This document shows, one piece after another, positions 24,364 to 30,052 of a stretch of DNA of 30,052 bases (within the stretch, counting starts at the first letter, position 1; the number at the start of each line of letters is the position of its first letter). The stretch is from IMG/VR virus record IMGVR_UViG_3300046536_000122, positions 1 to 30,052 of that record; one strand, given 5' to 3'. The translations under genes were made by a program, and so were the position numbers. This DNA comes from a virus. The notes under the pieces are model-generated. The model did not search any database, had not been told where the DNA came from, and saw only the letters and a list, made by a program, of their open reading frames with translations.

Positions 24364-25838
24364 CTGAGGGAGAACACGTTGTCTTCCTGCTTGACCACCT
24401 GACCGTCGATCCGGTCGTACTGACTCTTGACGTTGTCCTCCACCGCGTGGGTCATCCAGTTGTTGTTCACCTTCGGCGGGGCGAACGGAGAGACGATCGG
24501 GAACCGGTTGGCCACCATCTTCCAGGCCAGCGCGGAGGAGCACACCTCGTCGGGCAGGTGGAACTCCTTGGACCGGGAGAACATGTCGTCGGTCGACACG
24601 TGCTTGTGCGCGGTGTAGATCGAGTCGATCCGAGAGGCCCGGACCCACTTCCGCTCCACGGCTGAGACGTACTCGCTGAGCATGTTGTCCCGTTGTGCGC
24701 CGGTCATCAAGAAGTTGCGGACCCGGTCCTCCAGGTAGTCCGCCACCACTCCACCCAGCCCGGTGGCGTCGTGAATGCCCTCCGCGTGGTAGCGCTTCTG
24801 CAGGGCGTTGAAGTAGCCCACCATCAGTGGGTAGGGACGGCGCTGCATCCGGACGTAGTAGGCCAGTCTGATCGGGGTCTCAGTGGCGTCCCAGACGGTG
24901 ATGACGGTCCAGTCCACGTCCCTGGCCCAGTCGGCGGCGATCACGTAGTCACGGATCACCTCAGGCTGCAGGATCAGGTACTCCTGGTGGTCACGAGTCA
25001 GCTTCAGCGGTTCCGGAGCTGGGGCGTCGAACATGAACTCGACCGCCTCGGAGTCGATGGCCCGGTTGCCGATCGAAGGCTCACCGAGCTCGTACTCCAC
25101 CCGCCAGGTTTCCCGGGAGACGGTCCGGCGCTTGTTCTCGATGGCCTCCTGACTCAGCCACCCGTCGATCGGGTTCGAGGTGTCCTTGTAGCAGAACTCA
25201 TAGATCGGCAGACCCTCTTCGCGGAACTTGGCCATCGCCTTGGTCATCGTGGAGTCCGCGTACTGGTGGGTGCTGACGGCGATGGTGTTGGCCGGGATCT
25301 CCACCCCGAGCCAGTTCTTCTGCGGCATCGGCTGGCCCAGCGCAGCCTCGTAGATCGATTCGTCCATCTCGTCGATCTCGTCCAGCGCCAGGAACGCCGG
25401 GTGAGGACCACGAACCGTCTTCTGGGATGCGGTCAGCGGCCGGATCTTTGCTCCGTTGGTCAGCTTGATCTCGGTCTTGTTGTCGCTCAGGATCATGTAG
25501 CTGGGTGCGTCCTGGTAGCGCCAGGCTCGGCTCATCGACTCGATCACGTTGTTCGACTGGGCCAGCGAGCCACCCAGCACGTTGACATCACAGCCCCAGA
25601 CCACAGCCTTGGTCAGGGCCAGCAGAGACATCATCACGCTCTTGCCGCTCAGGCCACGAGAACCCTTGACCAGCACCTGAGGCTCACGACCGAAGAAGGC
25701 GGTGGAGAAGGCGTCGAAGGGTGCCTGGTGCTCTGCGCAGACCTTATGTCGTGGCACCGTGAATCCCCAGAGCGACTGGACCAGTTGGTAGAGCTCGTCG
25801 TCGTTACGAGGTGGGCGGGTCAGGTGGATCCTGGTCAT
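24360..25838 (-). CDS. terL: terminase large subunit
   Basis: The 492-residue product is the packaging motor ATPase and nuclease. The ATPase half shows a Walker A-like GSRGLSGKS (59-67), Walker B FLALDE (149-154, with D153 and E154) and a coupling motif VSTHQYAD (188-195). The RNase H-like nuclease half shows VIAADWARDVDW with D303 and D309, then HDATGLGG with D357, and a late aspartate-bearing helix (about 440-450). Length and domain order are normal. It cuts concatemeric DNA and pumps it through the portal. It is the last gene of the minus-strand run, on the opposite strand from the head genes; its ATG lies 35 bases inside the small membrane protein gene, implying translational coupling. 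No small subunit is seen in the window. Confidence 0.95.
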   Translation of the reverse strand: MTRIHLTRPPRNDDELYQLVQSLWGFTVPRHKVCAEHQAPFDAFSTAFFGREPQVLVKGSRGLSGKSVMMSLLALTKAVVWGCDVNVLGGSLAQSNNVIESMSRAWRYQDAPSYMILSDNKTEIKLTNGAKIRPLTASQKTVRGPHPAFLALDEIDEMDESIYEAALGQPMPQKNWLGVEIPANTIAVSTHQYADSTMTKAMAKFREEGLPIYEFCYKDTSNPIDGWLSQEAIENKRRTVSRETWRVEYELGEPSIGNRAIDSEAVEFMFDAPAPEPLKLTRDHQEYLILQPEVIRDYVIAADWARDVDWTVITVWDATETPIRLAYYVRMQRRPYPLMVGYFNALQKRYHAEGIHDATGLGGVVADYLEDRVRNFLMTGAQRDNMLSEYVSAVERKWVRASRIDSIYTAHKHVSTDDMFSRSKEFHLPDEVCSSALAWKMVANRFPIVSPFAPPKVNNNWMTHAVEDNVKSQYDRIDGQVVKQEDNVFSLS

Positions 25839-26070
25839 TCTTGCCCTTCTGGATGGAGGTACCAGCCAAGTATCCGATGAGCGCGCCCACGATGGTGTTG
25901 ATGATGTCTGCGATCCCCCGTGCTACCTCAGTCAGGTCCTCCTCGGGGTGTAGCACGAAGGTGATGATCAGAGTCACCCCGGTACTGATGATGAGTACCC
26001 CAGCGCAACTGGCCAGGATCAAGATGACGATCTCTCCAGCAGGGCGCTCCCGTAACTTCTTCGATGGCAC
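25804..26070 (-). CDS. small two-helix membrane protein, holin-like
   Basis: GTG start at 26070 with CGGAGGAAGA just upstream. The 88-residue product has a basic N-terminus, a first hydrophobic segment at about 14-40 (IVILILASCAG... ) and a second at about 52-72 (IADIINTIVGALIGYLAG), then a polar Pro/Asp-rich tail. Two membrane helices, small size and a charged end fit a holin or other phage inner-membrane protein, but no endolysin gene lies beside it in the window, so the role is open. Its 3' end overlaps terL by 35 bases. The ribosome site is inside a predicted hairpin. Confidence 0.75.
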   Translation of the reverse strand: MPSKKLRERPAGEIVILILASCAGVLIISTGVTLIITFVLHPEEDLTEVARGIADIINTIVGALIGYLAGTSIQKGKNDQDPPDPPTS

Positions 26071-26071
26071 T

Positions 26072-26102
26072 CTTCCTCCGCTCGGCTCCCGGGCGGAAGA
26101 AG
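26072..26102 (-). promoter_or_regulatory. hairpin masking the ribosome binding site of the membrane protein gene
   Basis: On the minus strand, 26102-26093 pairs with 26081-26072 in a 10-bp stem with one G-U wobble. The 11-base loop can form three more pairs (CGG with CCG). The 3' arm contains the GGAGG of the GTG at 26070. The upstream stop codon (26109-26107) is five bases before the stem, so ribosomes finishing the fibre gene could open it. No U tract follows, which argues against a simple terminator. Confidence 0.6.
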
Positions 26103-26106
26103 CGGT

Positions 26107-27699
26107 CTAGCCCACTACGGTCACGGTAGCTGGCCGCTCTCCGGTGCCGGGTGAGTAGCGAGCCACCACGGTCCCTGAGGGCGTGCCTGCAGGCAGTGGG
26201 TCCCCGGTGTGCAGAGCTAGCACGTTACCGACCGGTAGGGACAGGTTCAGGGTCTGCACGGGCCAGTTGCCGGAGATCTCGGCGTCCAGTGCTCCAGCGG
26301 TGACCTGCCCGACCTGCAGTCGGTAGTTGTTGTTCGGGTTGGGCAGCAGATCGGTAGTTGCCACGTAGGGGGTCTGGTAGGTGCCGTAGACCATGATGGT
26401 CAGCTGGGTCTGGGTCAGCCCACTGCCGCTGGTGACTTGAGTCAGTCCGGCCAGCTCGATCACCTTGGCGCTGTTGACAGTGGCGACACCAGCTCCCAGG
26501 GTGGTGCCATCAGGACGCAGGGCCGACCAGGAACCGAAGATGCCGGTGTAGATGCCGTTGGAGGCAGTGGCGTCGACGAAGGCCAGAGACGACCCGTTGA
26601 GCCAGTTGGTGATGGTCATCATCACCGAGACGTTGTCCGGGGTCACCGGTCTGGCCTGAGCGTTGACCACCATCGCCCCAGTCGTGATCGGGGTGTTGGT
26701 GGCATCGAAGACGGTCACCGCGAACGGGCTCCAGGGGAGCGGGTTGTACGGGTCCATCTTGTAGATCAGCCTGCCGGTGGCATCCAGCCAGGAGACCGCC
26801 TGGTTGCTGACCTGCACCGCGCTGCCGTTGTCGGAGACGTTCAGCAGCTCCAGCACGTTGTCGGTCGAGGACCGCATGTAGGTCGCGGCGTAGTTGTAGC
26901 CGCTCAGCACGTCATGGTTGTGCACGGTCGGCGCTGCACCGATCGAGATAGCGGTGAGGATGACATCACCGGTCAGCGCGTTGACTGAGGTGACCGAGAA
27001 ATCTGAGGAGATCACCTTCCAGTTGCTCAGTACGGTCGGGTCAGAGGCTCCCAGGACATAGGAGCGTCCTTGGTCCGGTCTGATACAGATGTCGCCCATC
27101 TGAGCGAACAGGGCCATCATCTCGGTGTCGCTCTGAGCCGAGTAGCTGTTCTGGAACCTGATGGCCGGGATCTCGCCAATCGGGATCACGCCATTGATGA
27201 GCTCAGGCACCGTGACACCGATGTCGGTGACATTCACCTTCGTGGTGATCAGCGTGGTGTTGCTACTCACCAGGAGCGAGAGTGCCGCCAGTTGGTTGTA
27301 GATCGACCGGTCCAGATCGCCCGCGATGGCCTGTACGTCGGAGAGGGTCGGGTAGACACCCGGCGTCGGAGGTGGCGGCTCGGTCGGGTACAGCGTGGGT
27401 AGTGAGACGACATCCGGGGAGTCCGGTCCGAGTGCGATCCACCAGGACTGAATGATGGTCCGCCCGACCAGCTCCTCGACCAGATAGAGGAAGTTGTCCG
27501 GGACCAGGTCGGTCTGCTGCGGGTAGAGATCGACGCTGAAGTCACCGTCGCCGTTGGTCAGGGCGTAGACAGGTTCTCCCAGCACGATGATGTTCTCGGT
27601 GCTGTTCTTCAGCGCAGATGACGGGGTGAAGCGCAGCTCGATCTTCGCCGCGTTGCCCTCCGGATCGAGGTAGCGCCCAGTGAGCTCGATGGTCCTCAT
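26107..27699 (-). CDS. tail fibre / minor tail protein
   Basis: ATG 27699 follows the previous TAG directly with GGGAGGAC upstream. The 530-residue product begins with a module of about 105 residues (LRFTPSS, then VLGEPVYALTNGDGDFSVDL) that is also present in the neighbouring 27700..28011 product. A Pro-rich linker (PPPPTPG, about 108-114) follows. Residues about 240-270 carry a fibre motif, VNALTGDVILTAISIGAAP followed by HNHDVL, typical of phage fibre shafts. The remainder is beta-rich with many Thr, Ser and Asn and may form the receptor-binding end. It should act outside the cell in adsorption. Confidence 0.78.
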   Translation of the reverse strand: MRTIELTGRYLDPEGNAAKIELRFTPSSALKNSTENIIVLGEPVYALTNGDGDFSVDLYPQQTDLVPDNFLYLVEELVGRTIIQSWWIALGPDSPDVVSLPTLYPTEPPPPTPGVYPTLSDVQAIAGDLDRSIYNQLAALSLLVSSNTTLITTKVNVTDIGVTVPELINGVIPIGEIPAIRFQNSYSAQSDTEMMALFAQMGDICIRPDQGRSYVLGASDPTVLSNWKVISSDFSVTSVNALTGDVILTAISIGAAPTVHNHDVLSGYNYAATYMRSSTDNVLELLNVSDNGSAVQVSNQAVSWLDATGRLIYKMDPYNPLPWSPFAVTVFDATNTPITTGAMVVNAQARPVTPDNVSVMMTITNWLNGSSLAFVDATASNGIYTGIFGSWSALRPDGTTLGAGVATVNSAKVIELAGLTQVTSGSGLTQTQLTIMVYGTYQTPYVATTDLLPNPNNNYRLQVGQVTAGALDAEISGNWPVQTLNLSLPVGNVLALHTGDPLPAGTPSGTVVARYSPGTGERPATVTVVG

Positions 27700-28011
27700 C
27701 TAGGGTCCTCCCACTGGCCGGATGTCAGCGTACTGGTAGTCAGCCTGGTCCGATGGGAGGGTGAACAGCACCTTCCCACCCAGGAGGGATGTCTCGTAGA
27801 CCATCCAGACCCAGTCCTTGGTATTCAGCATCTCCGAGTTGTCCGGCAGATCGACACTCACCTGACTGACCCCCGGGCTGATGTTCTGGGTCAGGGCGTA
27901 GACCGGCTCACCGACCACCACGTCTCCGGTGGAGTCGGTGAACCGCTGACGGGACGGTGTGAAGACAACGGTGGCCAGATCACCGATCACCGTGCCCGAG
28001 ACGCTGATCAC
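27700..28011 (-). CDS. small fibre-associated protein sharing the GEPVYALT module
   Basis: I place the start at GTG 28011, four bases after the upstream stop (28018-28016), giving 103 residues; a longer frame to 28179 would lie inside the upstream gene and is low-complexity. The product consists of a single module, VVFTPS ... VVVGEPVYALTQN ... SVDLPDN ... WMVYE, matching the N-terminus of the next gene. It is probably a fibre attachment or chaperone-like subunit. The stop is immediately followed by the next ATG. The start remains uncertain because the ribosome site is weak (AGGTAG). Confidence 0.65.
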   Translation of the reverse strand: MISVSGTVIGDLATVVFTPSRQRFTDSTGDVVVGEPVYALTQNISPGVSQVSVDLPDNSEMLNTKDWVWMVYETSLLGGKVLFTLPSDQADYQYADIRPVGGP

Positions 28012-28015
28012 CGCA

Positions 28016-29035
28016 CTACCTGACGTAGGTGACTGTGATCCGCCCAGTGCCGGTCCCAGACCCGTAGAAGGTGCCGCAGTACTTGTCGGTGTCATGGTCG
28101 CCAGAGCCCTGCTGAGAGGTGATCCCCAGGCCGACGATGCTGCCACTGAGCATGCCTGGGAAGAAGGACGACGGAACACCGACCTGCAGGGTCTGGCCGT
28201 GGTTTGCGCTCTGCCAGCCGCTGTCGGTGATCAGGATCTTGCTCATCGGGTTGGTGGTCGGCTGGTTCTGCAGGGAGTGCCCGAAGATGTGGAACTGGGT
28301 GGCTCCGTTGTAGTCCCACTGGGGGTGACGCTGGATCTGCACCTTCATCGAGGTGATGCTCTTCGCGCCCTTCAGCAGGCTCAGCATCCTGGTCGAGTAG
28401 AAGAGGAACCCGCGTCTGTTCTCCGGTGTCCCGATCCGCAGGTACTGGTCGGTGTTGTGGTCCCAGTAGCCGGAGGTGTTGTACCAAGACTTCGAGTACG
28501 ACGGGTCGAGGATCGCGGTGTAGCTCTCCGGAGCTGCCACACCGGTAGACAGGAACTTCTCGTAGCCGCTGACCGGAGTGGAGTAGTTGTGCGAGGTGTC
28601 CTCGGTCCAGGCGGTGACGTAGTAGGTCGACCCAGCGGTCAGCGAAGAACCATCGGCAGGGTAGTACTTGGTTCTGGTCTGGTTCGGGCTGATCAGCCAG
28701 TCCGACCAGTTGGCGTCAGCACCATCGGGTGTGTAGATGTAGTTGGCGTCGGTGTTGTTGTTGACCGACACCGCCTTGCCGACCTTGACCCGGACCCGGT
28801 AGGTATCGGGGTTGGCCGGTGCCTGCACAGTGATCTTCAGCGTGTTTCCGGTGATGCCCAGGGTCAGTGTCGGCGGGGATGGCGGAGCCAGGTCAGCTGT
28901 GTAGAACGAAGTCCAGACAGTGGCTGAAGTCTTCCGGTAGGCGGTCCGGACACGACTCCAGCCACTGGGAACCTTGGTCCAAGGCACACCGACAAGCCAG
29001 GAGCTGTCGTCTGTCTTGGTGTAGAACTGTCCCAC
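28016..29035 (-). CDS. minor tail protein with fibronectin type III-like domain
   Basis: GTG 29035 has GAGGAGC upstream. The 339-residue product opens with a short domain rich in Trp and Tyr (WLVGVPWTKVPSGWSRVRTAY, split at about 13-33) that resembles virion attachment peptides. Then APPSPPTLTLGI (about 50-61) begins an Ig-like or fibronectin III-like part ending near 170 (TYYVTAWTEDTSHNYSTP). The C-terminal half (about 175-339) is beta rich with Trp, Tyr, His and Gly and probably binds a surface ligand. FnIII-like domains are common in phage tail proteins and often assist weak carbohydrate contact. The start overlaps no other gene. Confidence 0.73.
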   Translation of the reverse strand: MGQFYTKTDDSSWLVGVPWTKVPSGWSRVRTAYRKTSATVWTSFYTADLAPPSPPTLTLGITGNTLKITVQAPANPDTYRVRVKVGKAVSVNNNTDANYIYTPDGADANWSDWLISPNQTRTKYYPADGSSLTAGSTYYVTAWTEDTSHNYSTPVSGYEKFLSTGVAAPESYTAILDPSYSKSWYNTSGYWDHNTDQYLRIGTPENRRGFLFYSTRMLSLLKGAKSITSMKVQIQRHPQWDYNGATQFHIFGHSLQNQPTTNPMSKILITDSGWQSANHGQTLQVGVPSSFFPGMLSGSIVGLGITSQQGSGDHDTDKYCGTFYGSGTGTGRITVTYVR

Positions 29036-29048
29036 GGTAGCTCCTCAA

Positions 29049-29387
29049 TCAGTACTGCAGATACACGTCGCCCACGCCACCGAGGGTGCCTGCCGGAGCT
29101 GTCGTGCCGGTGAAGATCTGCTTCTCGGTCGGATAGATCCGGTGCCAGGCACCACCGACGTAGCCGAAGAAGGCACTCTGGTCAGCCACGTAGGCGACCA
29201 TCCCGTTGACCGGGGTGAGGATCGCTCCGACCAGCTTGTTGGACAGGTCGGTCATGGTGGCGAACCGCATCACCGAGAACGGCTCACCCTGGGTCGCCAC
29301 CTTGTTGGAGAAGACGTACCCCTGGTTCAGGTTCTCCTGGTTGTTCGGAACGTCGATGTTGTTGATCGGTGTCTTGGTGTAACCCAT
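29049..29387 (-). CDS. small fibre-associated structural protein
   Basis: I choose ATG 29387 (112 residues) because TAGGAGAAGAG precedes it; the longer frame to 29534 runs into the upstream gene. The product reads MGYTKTPINNIDVPNNQEN, then RFATMTDLSNKLV (about 41-53), VNGMVAYVADQSAF (about 59-72) and a closing TAPAGTLGGVGDVYLQY. The last motif (aP...lG..GD.Y) and the MVAYVAD...W pattern are often seen in phage tail fibre or spike linker proteins. No enzymatic residues are seen. Confidence 0.7.
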   Translation of the reverse strand: MGYTKTPINNIDVPNNQENLNQGYVFSNKVATQGEPFSVMRFATMTDLSNKLVGAILTPVNGMVAYVADQSAFFGYVGGAWHRIYPTEKQIFTGTTAPAGTLGGVGDVYLQY

Positions 29388-29395
29388 CTCTTCTC

Positions 29396-29767
29396 CTACA
29401 TGCTCACCAGTGGGTACTTGGACAAGAAGCAGAACAAGGTGACCAGCACGTTCGGCTTGATGGTCATGTAGCACTGCATCGTCCCAGCCATCGAGTACTT
29501 CAGCGGGGACATCACACCCTGACACGTCACCCAACCGGCGTCTTGGGACGGCAGGTAGTTCAGATCAGGCACCTGCACCTGCAAGGTACCGGCAGTACTC
29601 GGTGCGTCAGCAAAAATCATCGGCCAGGAGCCCAGCCCGATGTTGTCGGACCAGGTCAGCGGGAAGACACCACCAATCCCCCCGATCGTCGTCCCGTTGA
29701 ACGTGAAGGTCGCGTTCAGCGAGTAGTAGGACGGGGCAGTGTCGGTCGTGATCCTGGTGACAGTCAC
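29396..29767 (-). CDS. small tail protein, unknown
   Basis: GTG 29767 starts three bases after the upstream stop. The 123-residue product is beta rich and poorly charged, with FTFNGTTIGGIGGVFPLTW (about 20-38), a middle VQVPDLNYLPSQD (about 64-76), and a hydrophobic C-terminus (TIKPNVLVTLFCFLSKYPL). It lies between the collagen-like and the small fibre protein and is probably a virion surface or fibre component. I recognise no family. Confidence 0.6.
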   Translation of the reverse strand: MTVTRITTDTAPSYYSLNATFTFNGTTIGGIGGVFPLTWSDNIGLGSWPMIFADAPSTAGTLQVQVPDLNYLPSQDAGWVTCQGVMSPLKYSMAGTMQCYMTIKPNVLVTLFCFLSKYPLVSM

Positions 29768-29770
29768 GCA

Positions 29771-30052
29771 TCAGCCACCGATGTTGGCGTAGGTGGTGTT
29801 GTTGTTCACCAGGGCACCAGCCGGGCCGACCGGACCAGTTGGGCCAGTCTGACCGACCGGTCCAGCTGGACCCTGCGGACCAGCAGGCCCTTGTGCCCCT
29901 GGTCCGAGCTTGGTGCAGTAGAACTTGCTCTGCGTCGAGATGGCCACCGTGTCGGACTGGGTGGCCCGGAAGTTGATGAGCAACCCACCGGTCGTGGCCG
30001 AGAGGATGGTCCGCAGACACATCGAGGTGTCGATGTCGGGGATGGCGTTCTG
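29771..30052 (-). CDS. collagen-like minor tail protein, 5' end outside window
   Basis: The frame stays open to the right edge, so the gene begins beyond the window; an ATG at 30022 is possible but probably internal. The 93 visible residues hold a beta-like part (LINFRATQSDTVAIST) and nine Gly-X-Y triplets rich in Pro, Ala, Gln and Val (GAQGPAGPQGPAGP onward), then an Asn-rich end. Collagen-like triplets form trimeric shafts in many phage fibres. The gene heads the visible minus-strand run. Confidence 0.78.
   Translation of the reverse strand, partial: QNAIPDIDTSMCLRTILSATTGGLLINFRATQSDTVAISTQSKFYCTKLGPGAQGPAGPQGPAGPVGQTGPTGPVGPAGALVNNNTTYANIGG

Noticed and set aside
24693-25880. 395-residue open frame on the plus strand opposite terL
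   Set aside because: Antisense to terL, whose motifs are clear; the product is Val/Leu/Arg/Gly-rich low-information sequence. Codon bias explains the open frame.
28012-28179. Longer N-terminus for the 27700..28011 protein
   Set aside because: The added residues are Ser/Ala/Pro low complexity, lie antiparallel to no signal and fall inside the upstream gene's coding region; the shared module begins right after GTG 28011.
1-30052. tRNA genes, CRISPR arrays, attachment sites, cos site, insertion sequences
   Set aside because: No tRNA-like cloverleaf, spaced repeat, transposase, integrase or cohesive-end signature was seen; gaps between genes are too short to hold most of these.

Overview
The window is a virion-structure and morphogenesis region of a tailed double-stranded DNA phage (or prophage) with a long, siphovirus-type tail. 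GC content is about 60 percent by eye, GTG and TTG starts are frequent, stop and start codons often overlap (ATGA, GTGA, TGATG), and almost every base is coding. Protein families and gene order match phages of Actinobacteria; host genus and phage cluster cannot be named from sequence alone. There are no tRNAs, CRISPR arrays, insertion sequences, integration genes or replication genes here.

Layout, plus strand (2..24363): a large partial protein of unknown function; a MuF-type head protein with a long C-terminal extension; an XkdF-like capsid maturation protease; a Gly/Ala-rich protein with hydrophobic segments; a scaffold-like protein; a small decoration-like protein; the major capsid protein, followed by a hairpin terminator. 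Then come an unknown acidic protein, the head-tail adaptor, a head-closure-like protein, an HK97 gp10-like neck protein, a tail terminator-like protein, a small basic protein, the tail tube protein, the tail assembly chaperone pair joined by a -1 frameshift, the 2228-residue tape measure protein with three peptidoglycan hydrolase domains, and five distal tail or baseplate proteins.

Layout, minus strand (30052..24360, read right to left): a collagen-like partial protein, four or five tail fibre or minor tail proteins, a small two-helix membrane protein, and finally the large terminase subunit. The two transcription units converge so tightly that the last plus gene and terL share one CTAG tetranucleotide as both stop codons.

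Together the genes cover most of virion assembly: capsid building and maturation, the neck, tail tube length control and chaperoning, the adsorption apparatus, and the DNA packaging motor. Missing are a recognisable portal and a small terminase subunit; a portal probably lies left of the window. The most notable points are the frameshift signal with a matching hairpin, the 11-residue repeats and triple hydrolase set in the tape measure, the unusual terL location, the C-terminal extension on the MuF protein, and a hairpin that masks the ribosome binding site of the small membrane protein.
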